Positions 1 to 7,005 are shown, counted from the first letter of the stretch. The stretch: 18,960 bases of DNA from Actinocrinis sp046724665 (GCA_046724665.1 JBKOWZ010000031.1:1-18960); one strand, 5' to 3'. Made by a program: numbers and translations. The notes: generated by a model from the letters alone, not told the origin.

Positions 1-62
1 GCCCGGCGCACGGTGGTGAAGTCCCGCCCGCGCCGCAGGTGGAGTTCCTCCCGGCCGCCTAA
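1..62 (+). CDS. possible 3' end of an unidentified gene cut by the window edge
   Basis: The frame starting at position 3 is open and ends at TAA (60-62). It encodes only about 19 residues, rich in Pro and Ala and ending in EFLPAA. Product unknown. If real, it converges on the HAD gene. The short stop-containing tandem repeats begin directly after this stop. The opposite strand is also open here without a convincing start, so strand and reality are both uncertain. Confidence 0.25.
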   Translation, partial: PAHGGEVPPAPQVEFLPAA

Positions 63-63
63 G

Positions 64-131
64 GCGGTTCCGGTGAGACGGCTCCTTCGGTGAGGCAGCT
101 CCTTCGGTGAGGCAGCTCCTTCGGTGAGGCG
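64..131. repeat. 17-bp tandem repeat, four units, each carrying TGA
   Basis: Units start at 64, 81, 98 and 115. The units at 81 and 98 are identical (core CTCCTTCGGTGAGGC), the unit at 115 differs at its last base, and the one at 64 is degenerate. A further decayed copy begins at 132. Each unit contains TGA on the plus strand (74, 91, 108, 125). Because 17 is not a multiple of 3, the last three stops fall in three different frames. No protein reading is supported. Slippage expansion of noncoding DNA is the simplest origin. Confidence 0.9.
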
Positions 132-177
132 GCTTCGGATCGTCGGGCCGCCGGATCGAAAAGAGATCGACCACCCG

Positions 178-209
178 ATCGCTCGCCCCTGAAATCGCTC
201 GCCCCTGAA
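178..209. repeat. 16-bp perfect tandem duplication
   Basis: ATCGCTCGCCCCTGAA occurs twice back to back (178-193 and 194-209). It lies between the 17-bp array and the hairpin downstream of the HAD gene. It is another short intergenic repeat containing TGA. No function can be assigned. Confidence 0.9.
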
Positions 210-237
210 CTCTCACCGAATGGACGATCGACGAACA

Positions 238-261
238 CGCCGCCCTCAAACCAGGGCGGTG
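238..261 (-). terminator. hairpin downstream of the HAD gene
   Basis: CCGCCCT (240-246) pairs with AGGGCGG (253-259) around a 6-nt loop, and can extend by a G-U and a C-G pair. It lies 28 nt past the HAD stop. There is no U tract on the minus strand, which is common for actinobacterial terminators. A terminator for the metH-HAD side is the likeliest role. Confidence 0.55.
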
Positions 262-288
262 CTCGACAAGACACCCTCGAACAGACGC

Positions 289-1017
289 TCAAGCAGCAGC
301 GCTATCGCCATCCACGACTGTGCCCGCGATATCGACGACGCCGGTGATTCCCGGACGCTCCACCGAGGCGAACAAGTCGCGCAGCGTCGCCAGGCCGACC
401 TCGGCGAGCGAGCCGGCCACCGTGATCAGCGGATGCGCGTCGATGACCGCCTCATGCGGAACGGCCAGTACCCGGCACCCGGCGGCGGCCGCGGAGCGGG
501 AGCCGTTCGGGGAGTCCTCGATCACCACGCACAGCTCCGGATCCACGCCGAGCAGCCGCGCGGCCATCAGATACGGTTCGGGATGCGGCTTGCCGTTGAC
601 GACATCGTTCCCTGACACGGTCGTCTGGAAGCGGCCGGCGCCGATCGAGCCGAGAGCGGCCTCGACGATACGGCGCGACGAGGCGGTCACCAGCGCGGTC
701 GGGATCCCCGCCGCGTCAAGCTCGGCGAACAGCTCCTTCGCCCCGGCGACCAGTTCGATGCCCTCGCTCAGCCGCTGCGCCATCGCCAGTTCGATCCGCT
801 CGTTGAGCTGCGCGGGGCTCAGCGGCACGCCGCTGACGTCGAGCAAATACCGCACGGCGACGTCGTTGGGCTGTCCGAGCACCTTGACCCAGTGCTCGCG
901 GCCGAGGTCGTAGCCGTATTCGGCGAGGATGGCGATCTCCGTGTCGAACCAGATCGGTTCGGAGTCGATCAAGGTGCCGTCCATGTCGAACAGCACGGCC
1001 TCGGGGGGTGTGCGCAA
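289..1017 (-). CDS. HAD-superfamily hydrolase (beta-phosphoglucomutase/phosphatase-like)
   Basis: Protein of 242 aa with all four HAD motifs. Motif I is DMDGTLIDSE (nucleophile Asp11, acid/base Asp13), motif II Thr111 (VTAS), motif III Lys143 (GKPHPEPY) and motif IV Glu167-Asp168 (IEDSPNG). The helical cap insert lies at about residues 20-90. Family knowledge predicts a cytosolic phosphatase or phosphomutase acting on a small phosphorylated metabolite; the substrate cannot be read from sequence. The start is TTG at 1017, supported by AGGAAG (1025-1030 on the plus-strand map) with 7-nt spacing. It lies downstream of metH in the same direction, but a strong hairpin (1039-1075) separates them, so it is probably expressed weakly by read-through or from its own promoter. 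A HAD hydrolase beside metH is a recurrent actinobacterial arrangement. Confidence 0.93.
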   Translation of the reverse strand: MRTPPEAVLFDMDGTLIDSEPIWFDTEIAILAEYGYDLGREHWVKVLGQPNDVAVRYLLDVSGVPLSPAQLNERIELAMAQRLSEGIELVAGAKELFAELDAAGIPTALVTASSRRIVEAALGSIGAGRFQTTVSGNDVVNGKPHPEPYLMAARLLGVDPELCVVIEDSPNGSRSAAAAGCRVLAVPHEAVIDAHPLITVAGSLAEVGLATLRDLFASVERPGITGVVDIAGTVVDGDSAAA

Positions 1018-1038
1018 GATTCCGCTTCCTGGTCAGGC

Positions 1039-1075
1039 CCGCCCGGCGGCGGTCACGGTGATCGCCGCCGGGCGG
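1039..1075 (-). terminator. perfect 13-bp hairpin between metH and the HAD gene
   Basis: CCGCCCGGCGGCG (1039-1051) pairs without mismatch to CGCCGCCGGGCGG (1063-1075) around an 11-nt loop. It follows the metH 3' repeat array and ends 21 nt before the HAD start codon. It has no U tract. It most likely terminates metH transcripts; because it sits in the HAD leader it could instead attenuate HAD expression. Confidence 0.7.
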
Positions 1076-1164
1076 AGGTCGAGTCCTATCAGGTGTTGAA
1101 GTACGAGATCGGGTCCCATCAGGTGTTGAAGTACGAGGTCAGGTCCTATCAGGTGTTGAAGTAC
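1076..1164 (-). repeat. 30-bp tandem array duplicating the metH 3' end with its stop codon
   Basis: The 17-bp core ATCAGGTGTTGAAGTAC occurs at 1088-1104, 1118-1134 and 1148-1164, exactly 30 bp apart. The copy at 1148 is the real end of metH (codons for YFNT and TGA). Read on the minus strand in the metH frame, the downstream units encode DLTSYFNT-stop and WDPISYFNT-stop, then a partial unit DSTS. Two of the TGA codons are followed directly by TAG. The period is a multiple of three, so every copy stays in the metH frame. The array sits between the metH stop and the 1039-1075 hairpin, so it is inside the metH transcript. Confidence 0.95.
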
Positions 1165-4100
1165 TTCGCCTCCGGGTGGTGCACCACGATGGCGTCGGTG
1201 GCCTGCTCGGGGTGCAGCTGGTACTCCTCGGACAGGGTGACGCCGATCCGGGCGGGGTCGAGCAGATCGACGATCTTCGCGCGGTCCTCCAGGTTCGGGC
1301 AGGCACCGTAGCCGAGCGAGAAGCGCGCGCCGCGGTAGTCGAGCTTGAGCATCCCGTCGATCGTCGCCGGGTCCTGCCCCGCGAAGCCGAGCTCGGCGCG
1401 CACCCGGGCATGCCAGTACTCGGCCAGCGCCTCGGTCAGCTGGACCGAGAGGCCGTGCAGTTCGAGGTAGTCGCGGTAGGCGTTGGCCTCGAACAGCTTC
1501 GCGGTCTCCTCGGCGATCCGCCCGCCGACGGTGACCAGCTGGAAGGCGACCACGTCGGTCTCGCCGCGCTGCGCGTCTACGCCGTCCTGCGGGCGGAAGA
1601 AGTCGGCCAGGCACAGGTGCCGGTCGCGCCGCTGCCTGGGGAAGGTGAACCGGGTGCGCTCGCCGCCGCGCTCGTCGAGGACGATCAGGTCGTCGCCCTT
1701 GGACACCGCCGGGAAGTAGCCGTAGACCACGGCGGCTTCCAGCAGGTTCTCGGTGTGCAGCCGGTCGAGCCACATGCGCAGCCGGGGGCGGCCCTCGGTC
1801 TCGACGAGCTCCTCGTACGACGGGCCGCCCTGCGGCCCCCGGGTTCCGTGCAGTCCCCACTGGCCGAGGAAGGTGGCGCGCTCGTCGAGCCAGGAGGCGT
1901 AGTCGGCCAGCTGGATGCCCTTGACCACGCGGGTCCCCCAGAACGGCGGGGCGGGGATCGGGTTGTCGGTGGCGACGTCGGAACGCGCGGGCAGCTCTTT
2001 CGGGTCGGTGAGCACGAGCGAGCCGTGCGGCGAGACGCGGCGCTTGCGCAGCTCGGGCAGGGCGGCGCCGGGCGCCCCGGTCTTGACCGCGACGACCGCG
2101 TCCATCAGCCGCAGCCCCTCGAAGGCGTCGCGGGCGTAGCGCACCTCACCCTGGTAGACCTCGGCGAGGTCCTGTTCGACGTAGCTGCGGGTGAGCGCGG
2201 CGCCGCCGAGCAGCACCGGCCAGCGGGCGGCCACGCCGCGCTGGTTCATCTCCTCCAGGTTTTCCTTCATCACCACGGTCGATTTCACCAGCAGGCCGGA
2301 CATGCCGATCACGTCGGCGCCGTGCTCCTCCGCCGCCTGCAAGATCGCCGAGATCGGCTGCTTGATGCCGAGGTTGACGACGGTGTAGCCGTTGTTGGTC
2401 AGGATGATGTCAACCAGGTTCTTCCCGATATCGTGCACGTCGCCCTTGACCGTGGCCAGCACGATGGTGGCCTTGCCGGAGGAGTCCGTCTTCTCCATGT
2501 GCGGCTCGAGATGGGCGACCGCGGTCTTCATCACCTCGGCCGACTGGAGCACGAAGGGCAGCTGCATCTGGCCGGAGCCGAACAGCTCGCCGACCGTCTT
2601 CATGCCCTCGAGCAGCACCTCGTTGACGATTTGCAGCGCGGGGCGGGTGGTCAGCGCCTCGTCCAGGTCCGCCTCGAGCCCCTGCCGCTCGCCGTCCACG
2701 ATGCGCCGCTGGAGGCGCTCGTCCAGCGGGAGGGCGGCCAGTTCCTGCGCCCGGGTGGCCTTCGCCGACGCGGTGGACACGCCGTCGAACAGCTCCAGAT
2801 ACCTGGTGAGCGGGTCGTAGGCCGACTCGTCGGCGGTCTGCGGACGGCGCCGGTCGTAGACCAGGTCGAGCGCGGCGTCGCGCTGCTCCTGCGGGATGCG
2901 CGAGATCGGAAGGATCTTGGAGGCGTGCACGATCGCCGAGTCGAGGCCGGCCTCGACGCACTCGTGCAGGAACACCGAGTTGAGCACCTGGCGGGCGGCG
3001 GGGTTCAGCCCGAAGGAGATGTTGGACAGGCCGAGGGTGGTCTGCACCTGCGGGTGCCGCCGCTTGAGCTCGCGGATCGCCTCGATGGTCTCCAGTCCGT
3101 CGCGCCGGGACTCCTCCTGGCCGGTGGCGATGGTGAAGGTCAGGCAGTCCACCAGGATCGAGGACTCCGGCACGCCCCAGTTCCCGGTGAGGTCGGCGAT
3201 CAGCCGCTCGGCGACCGCGACCTTGTGCTCGGCGGTGCGCGCCTGCCCCTGCTCGTCGATGGTCAGCGCGATCACCGCCGCGCCGTGCTCGGCCACCAGC
3301 GTGGCGATCCGGGCGAACCGGGAGTCCGGGCCGTCGCCGTCCTCGTAGTTGACCGAGTTGACCACCGCGCGGCCGCCGAGCAGTTCGAGCCCGGCCTGCA
3401 GGACGGCCGGCTCGGTGGAGTCGAGCACGATCGGCAGGGTGGAGGCGGTGGCCATCCGCCCGGCGACCTCGCGCATGTCGGCGGCGCCGTCCCGGCCGAC
3501 GTAGTCCACGCACAGGTCGAGCAGGTGCGCGCCGTCCCGGATCTGCGCGCGGGCGATCTCGATGCAGGCGTCCCAGTCCTCGGCCAGCAGCGCCTCGCGG
3601 AAGGCCTTGGAGCCGTTGGCGTTGGTGCGCTCCCCGATGGCCAGGAAGGAGGTCTCCTGCCGGAACGGCACGGTCTGGTAGAGCGAGGAGGCCCCGGGCT
3701 CGGGCTTCGGCGAGCGCCGGACGACCTCGCGGCCGCGCACCCGCTCGACGACCTGGCGCAGGTGCTCGGGGGTGGTGCCGCAACAGCCGCCGACGAGTGA
3801 GAGCCCGTACTCGGTGGTGAAGTTGTCGTGCGCGTCGGCCAGCTCGGACGGACTGAGCGGGAAGTGCGCGCCGTCCCGGCCGAGGATCGGCAGACCCGCG
3901 TTCGGCATGCAGGACAGGCCGATCGTGGCCTGCTTCGCCAGGTACCGCAGGTGTTCGCTCATCTCGGCCGGCCCGGTCGAGCAGTTCAGGCCGACCAGTT
4001 CGACGCCCAGCGCCTCCAGGCTGGTCAGCGCCGCGCCGATCTCGGAGCCGAGCAGCATGGTGCCGGTGGTCTCGACGGCCACCTGCGCGAAGATCGGCAG

Positions 4101-4658
4101 GTCGGCGCCCGCGGCCTGGATGGCGCGCCGGGCGCCGACGATCGCGGCCTTCATCTGGAGCAGGTCCTGGCTGGTCTCGACCAACAGCGCGTGCACGCCG
4201 CCCGCGATCAGCCCCGCGGCTTCCTGCTGGTACCCGTCGCGCAGGGTCGCGTACGGCAGGTGGCCGAGGCTCGGCAGCTTGGTCCCGGGACCGATGGAGC
4301 CGATCACCCAGCGCGGCCGGTCCGGCGTGCTGTAGCCGTCGGCGACCTCGCGGGCGAGGCGCGCGCCGGTCTCGGACAGTTCGTAGATGCGGTGCGCGAT
4401 GTCGTATTCGCCGAGCGCGGTGAGATTCGCGCCGAAGGTGTTGGTCTCGACGCAGTCGACACCCACCGAGAAGTACGCGTCGTGTACAGAGCGGATGATG
4501 TCTGGACGGGTCGCGTTGAGTACCTCGACACAGCCCTCCAGTCCCTCGAAGTCGTCGAGGGTGGGGTTCTGCGCGTGCAACATGGTGCCCATTGCCCCGT
4601 CAGCGACGACGACACGCTCGGCAAGCGCTCGGCGGAGATCCGCGGCGGTGGAGACCAT
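1149..4658 (-). CDS. metH: cobalamin-dependent methionine synthase
   Basis: A full-length 1169-aa enzyme transferring a methyl group from 5-methyltetrahydrofolate via cobalamin to homocysteine, in the cytosol. Domains in order: homocysteine-binding (about 1-310) with zinc ligands Cys226 (GLNCSTG) and Cys292-Cys293 (GGCCGTT); pterin-binding (about 335-600) starting near ERTNANGS (343-350); cobalamin cap (about 640-725); B12 domain with DVHDIG (740-745, axial His742) and SGLL (787-790); AdoMet reactivation domain to the end with RFSLGYGACP (about 1112-1121). The ATG at 4658 has AGGA (4665-4668) at 6-nt spacing, and the N-terminus (VVADGAMGTML) matches the family. It is divergent from the PAC2 gene across 200 bp. 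I saw no recognisable cobalamin riboswitch in that gap. Oddity: the last codons and stop are repeated in frame downstream (1076-1164). Confidence 0.98.
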   Translation of the reverse strand: MVSTAADLRRALAERVVVADGAMGTMLHAQNPTLDDFEGLEGCVEVLNATRPDIIRSVHDAYFSVGVDCVETNTFGANLTALGEYDIAHRIYELSETGARLAREVADGYSTPDRPRWVIGSIGPGTKLPSLGHLPYATLRDGYQQEAAGLIAGGVHALLVETSQDLLQMKAAIVGARRAIQAAGADLPIFAQVAVETTGTMLLGSEIGAALTSLEALGVELVGLNCSTGPAEMSEHLRYLAKQATIGLSCMPNAGLPILGRDGAHFPLSPSELADAHDNFTTEYGLSLVGGCCGTTPEHLRQVVERVRGREVVRRSPKPEPGASSLYQTVPFRQETSFLAIGERTNANGSKAFREALLAEDWDACIEIARAQIRDGAHLLDLCVDYVGRDGAADMREVAGRMATASTLPIVLDSTEPAVLQAGLELLGGRAVVNSVNYEDGDGPDSRFARIATLVAEHGAAVIALTIDEQGQARTAEHKVAVAERLIADLTGNWGVPESSILVDCLTFTIATGQEESRRDGLETIEAIRELKRRHPQVQTTLGLSNISFGLNPAARQVLNSVFLHECVEAGLDSAIVHASKILPISRIPQEQRDAALDLVYDRRRPQTADESAYDPLTRYLELFDGVSTASAKATRAQELAALPLDERLQRRIVDGERQGLEADLDEALTTRPALQIVNEVLLEGMKTVGELFGSGQMQLPFVLQSAEVMKTAVAHLEPHMEKTDSSGKATIVLATVKGDVHDIGKNLVDIILTNNGYTVVNLGIKQPISAILQAAEEHGADVIGMSGLLVKSTVVMKENLEEMNQRGVAARWPVLLGGAALTRSYVEQDLAEVYQGEVRYARDAFEGLRLMDAVVAVKTGAPGAALPELRKRRVSPHGSLVLTDPKELPARSDVATDNPIPAPPFWGTRVVKGIQLADYASWLDERATFLGQWGLHGTRGPQGGPSYEELVETEGRPRLRMWLDRLHTENLLEAAVVYGYFPAVSKGDDLIVLDERGGERTRFTFPRQRRDRHLCLADFFRPQDGVDAQRGETDVVAFQLVTVGGRIAEETAKLFEANAYRDYLELHGLSVQLTEALAEYWHARVRAELGFAGQDPATIDGMLKLDYRGARFSLGYGACPNLEDRAKIVDLLDPARIGVTLSEEYQLHPEQATDAIVVHHPEAKYFNT

Positions 4659-4858
4659 GGGCGGTCCTTTCCATGCAGGAAGGTCTGAGTACTTCGCTCA
4701 TCAAGGGTACCGACGGGCGCGCAGTCGGCGGCGAAGCGTCTCACGGGCGTAGGCTGAGAGCGGCGCGCGCCGAGTGCGCCTGGCAGTGTGTTTGTTGCAT
4801 GGGATCGTGTACTGCCTTGGGCGTCCGGCGCGCAGGGCCTGAGGACGAGGAGGCGCGG

Positions 4859-5761
4859 GTGATCGAGCTCGAGGAGCTGCCCGAGCTGGTCGACCCGGTG
4901 ATGGTCGCGGCGTTCGAGGGGTGGAACGACGCCGCCGATGCCGCGTCCAACGCGGTCCGGCACCTCGCCGAAGTGCTCGACGCAGATCTGTTCGGCGCGA
5001 TGGACGCCGAAGACTACTACGACTTCCAGGTCAACCGGCCGGTGCTGGCGCTGGACGACGACGGTGAGCGAGAGATCGTCTGGCCGACCACTCGCTTCTC
5101 GGTGGCCCACGTGCCGGTGGCCAGCCAGCGTTCGGGCACTACCGAGACGGGCTACCGGGACGTGGTGTTGGTGCACGGCATCGAGCCGAACATGCGCTGG
5201 CGCTCGTTCTGCGAGGAGCTGTTCGATCTCGCCCGGGACCTCGGCGTGACCACGATCGTGTCGCTGGGCGCGTTGCTGGCCGACGTGCCGCACACCAGGC
5301 CGGTGCCGGTCAGCGGCTCGTCGAGCAACGAGGACTTGCAGGGCGCGCACGGCCTGGACAAGCCGACGCTTCAGGGCCCGACTGGTATCAACGGGGTCTT
5401 GCAGGAGATGGCGCGGCACGAGGAGATCGATCTGGTCTCGTTCTGGGCCGCGGTACCGCACTATGTGGCGCAGGCACCGTGCCCGAAGGCGACCTTGGCG
5501 CTGATCCGCCGGATCGAGGACGTGCTGGACCTGACGATCCCGCTCGGCGAGCTGCCGGAGGAGGCGCGCGCCTGGGAGACGGGCGTGGACGAGCTGGCGG
5601 CGGAGGACTCCGAGGTCGCCGAGTATGTCCGCACCCTTGAGGAGGCGAAGGACACCGCCGAACTGCCCGAGGCGAGCGGCGAGGCGATCGCCCGGGAGTT
5701 CGAGCGCTACCTGCGCCGGCACGAGCGCCGCCGCCGTGGGGGCGACGACGGCCCGGCTTAG
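4859..5761 (+). CDS. PAC2-family protein (proteasome assembly chaperone 2-like)
   Basis: A 300-aa protein. The N-terminal pattern of a hydrophobic strand followed by AFEGWNDAADAA, then VVLVHGIEPNMRWRSFCEEL, VSLGALLADVPHTRP and GPTGINGVLQEM, is characteristic of the actinobacterial PAC2 (DUF75) family. The C-terminal part (about 230-300) is charged and helical. GTG at 4859 is chosen because GAGGAGG (4847-4853) lies 5 nt upstream and IELEELPELVDPV is a normal start; the same frame is open further upstream but lacks a good ribosome site. The family is related to eukaryotic 20S assembly chaperones, and in actinobacteria the gene occurs near the Pup-proteasome region, but its biochemical role is not established. 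Its last codons (DDGPA-stop) are the first member of an in-frame repeat array to 6121. Confidence 0.93.
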   Translation: MIELEELPELVDPVMVAAFEGWNDAADAASNAVRHLAEVLDADLFGAMDAEDYYDFQVNRPVLALDDDGEREIVWPTTRFSVAHVPVASQRSGTTETGYRDVVLVHGIEPNMRWRSFCEELFDLARDLGVTTIVSLGALLADVPHTRPVPVSGSSSNEDLQGAHGLDKPTLQGPTGINGVLQEMARHEEIDLVSFWAAVPHYVAQAPCPKATLALIRRIEDVLDLTIPLGELPEEARAWETGVDELAAEDSEVAEYVRTLEEAKDTAELPEASGEAIAREFERYLRRHERRRRGGDDGPA

Positions 5762-6121
5762 CCGTCCGCATGAGCGCCAACAGGACTGCGTCTGTACGAC
5801 GACGGCCCGGAGTAAGGGGCGATTCGAGCGCCCATTCGACTGTGCCCGTATGACGATGGCGCGGCGTAAGTGCCCATCCGGCTGTGTCCGTGTGATGGCA
5901 GTCCGGAGTAGGCGGCCATTCGACTGTGCCCGTGTGACGGCGCTCCAGAGTAGGCGGCCATTCGACTGCGTCTGCGTGACGGTAGTCCGGCGTAGGCGCC
6001 GATACAGCCGATACAACTGCGTGACCGTGGCCCGGCATGAGCGCTCATCCAGCCGCGTGACGGCGGTCCGGCGCGAGCACCGATATAGCCGATAAGACTG
6101 CGTGACGGCGGCCGAGCATAG
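5743..6121 (+). repeat. degenerate 36-54-bp tandem array extending the PAC2 frame, stop-terminated in each unit
   Basis: About eight imperfect units follow the PAC2 stop (unit starts near 5784, 5838, 5880, 5922, 5964, 6015, 6051, 6096). Unit lengths are 54, 42, 42, 42, 51, 36 and 45, all multiples of three. In the PAC2 frame, stops fall at 5759, 5771, 5813, 5867, 5909, 5951, 5993, 6038, 6086 and 6119. The peptides between them resemble one another: APTGLRLYDDGPE, VPIRLCPCDGSPE, AAIRLCPCDGAPE, AAIRLRLRDGSPA, APIQPIQLRDRGPA, PIRLRDGGRA. PAC2 itself ends GGDDGPA. A 14-bp stretch (5743-5756) is exactly repeated 54 bp later. Base composition is less GC-rich than in the flanking genes. The gene-free stretch 5762-6205 holds this array; 6122-6205 shows only a small TTCCCGTTC duplication before the converging toxin gene. 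Confidence 0.9.
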
Positions 6122-6205
6122 CCGTCTTTGTCTACCCGTCATGATCCCCGTCACCCGCTTCCCGTTCTTCCCGTTATGTGCTTGCGTACTTCGTCGAATA
6201 TTGAT

Positions 6206-6625
6206 TCAGCCCTCATACTCGAAGGGATTGAGCAGCCTTACTCCGGTGCGCTCGAAGTCCTTCACGTTGCGGGTGACCACGGTCCAGTCCCGCGATAGAG
6301 CCTGCGCGGCGATGAGGGCGTCCGCGTGCGGCAGCTTGCCGTCGGTCGTGATCCTGCCCCAGGTGAACGCGTCCTCGAGGTTCACCGGCAACAGGCGGTC
6401 GCCGAACGAGTAGGAGTCGATGAGCTCGTCGAGCCACAGGTCCAGGCGTTGGGCGGCGGGAAGGTTGATCCGCGCCTGCTTCTGGATTCCCCGCCGCAGC
6501 TCGCCGATGACGATCACGCTGGTGTGCAGCCGGTGATCCGGTACGGCATCCAGCCAGGCGAGCACTCGGGGGTTCGGCGAGCGCCGGTACATCTCGGACA
6601 GGATGTTGGTGTCGAGCACGTACAT
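6206..6625 (-). CDS. vapC: PIN-domain ribonuclease toxin (VapC/FitB type)
   Basis: A 139-aa PIN-domain protein. Acidic residues expected to bind metal are all present: Asp5 (MYVLDTN), Glu42 (VIGELRRG), Asp102 (HADALIA) and Asp123 (TRNVKDF, with Asn120). The family cleaves RNA, often tRNA or rRNA, when its antitoxin is lost; the target here is unknown. ATG at 6625 is chosen because it gives the canonical PIN start; the frame is open further upstream but would overlap the antitoxin gene. It begins 8 nt after the antitoxin stop, with a weak ribosome site, so translation is probably coupled. The end EYEG lies 85 bp beyond the last repeat of the PAC2 array, and the two genes converge. Confidence 0.93.
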   Translation of the reverse strand: MYVLDTNILSEMYRRSPNPRVLAWLDAVPDHRLHTSVIVIGELRRGIQKQARINLPAAQRLDLWLDELIDSYSFGDRLLPVNLEDAFTWGRITTDGKLPHADALIAAQALSRDWTVVTRNVKDFERTGVRLLNPFEYEG

Positions 6626-6633
6626 CGCACGAC

Positions 6634-6936
6634 CTATTCCCAGTCGTCGAAGATGTTGAGGTCTTCCTCGGTCGTGTAGTCCCGCTGCCGCTCGTTGAGC
6701 AGTTCGATGAACTCGTCCTCGAGCTTCGGACCGTTCAGCAGCCAGTCCTTGAAGGTCTTCGGCCTGGATGCCGGATGCAGGCGGTGGTACTCCTCGATGT
6801 CGATCACGACGGCGATCTCCTCCCCGTGTTTGGTGACGAACTGCGGGCCTTCCGACTGGACGGACCGGATCAGTTCGCTGAACCGCTGCTTGGCCTCCTG
6901 GATCTGCCAGTGCGCGTCCTCTTTGGTTGCGGCCAT
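6634..6936 (-). CDS. Phd/YefM-family antitoxin
   Basis: A 100-aa protein. Residues about 9-52 form the Phd/YefM DNA-binding fold: WQIQEAKQRFSELI, then GPQFVTKHGEEIAVVIDIEEY. The C-terminal half is acidic (LEDEFIELLNERQR, NIFDDWE) as expected for the toxin-wrapping tail. The ATG at 6936 has GGAGG (6943-6947) at 6-nt spacing. It precedes the PIN toxin by 8 nt in one operon. Antitoxins of this family normally repress their own promoter, and the GACTAGACA direct repeats at 6968-6985 are a natural candidate site. Confidence 0.93.
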   Translation of the reverse strand: MAATKEDAHWQIQEAKQRFSELIRSVQSEGPQFVTKHGEEIAVVIDIEEYHRLHPASRPKTFKDWLLNGPKLEDEFIELLNERQRDYTTEEDLNIFDDWE

Positions 6937-6967
6937 CGCAATCCTCCCGATTCCGTCCTTGCCTCTT

Positions 6968-7005
6968 GACTAGACAGACTAGACAGAAGCGAAGGGCCAA
7001 CGCAA
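6968..7005 (-). promoter_or_regulatory. promoter and candidate operator of the Phd/PIN operon
   Basis: On the minus strand, TTGCGT (7000-7005) and TAGTCT (6976-6981) are spaced 18 bp and could be -35 and -10 boxes. The -10 is embedded in two exact 9-bp direct repeats of GACTAGACA (6968-6976, 6977-6985). A repeated site covering the -10 fits antitoxin autorepression. The operator role is inferred. Confidence 0.5.

Noticed and set aside
59..292. 77-codon minus-strand frame covering the left-edge repeats
   Set aside because: It is composed largely of the tandem repeats, has no ribosome site, and ends where the possible plus-strand stop lies.
1176..3800. 874-codon open frame on the plus strand, antisense to metH
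   Set aside because: It mirrors metH codon structure in GC-rich DNA, has a low-complexity composition, and no domain is recognisable. metH is unambiguous on the other strand.
4659..4858. Cobalamin or SAM/SAH riboswitch upstream of metH
   Set aside because: I could find no B12-box or other recognisable riboswitch core in the 200-bp gap. A covariance-model search would decide.
5743..6121. CRISPR array
   Set aside because: Units are contiguous and degenerate with no unique spacers, and no cas genes are nearby.
4304..6154. 616-codon minus-strand frame crossing the repeat array, the PAC2 gene and the metH start
   Set aside because: It overlaps two certain genes, is Arg/Thr-rich, and is held open by the frame-preserving repeats and GC bias.
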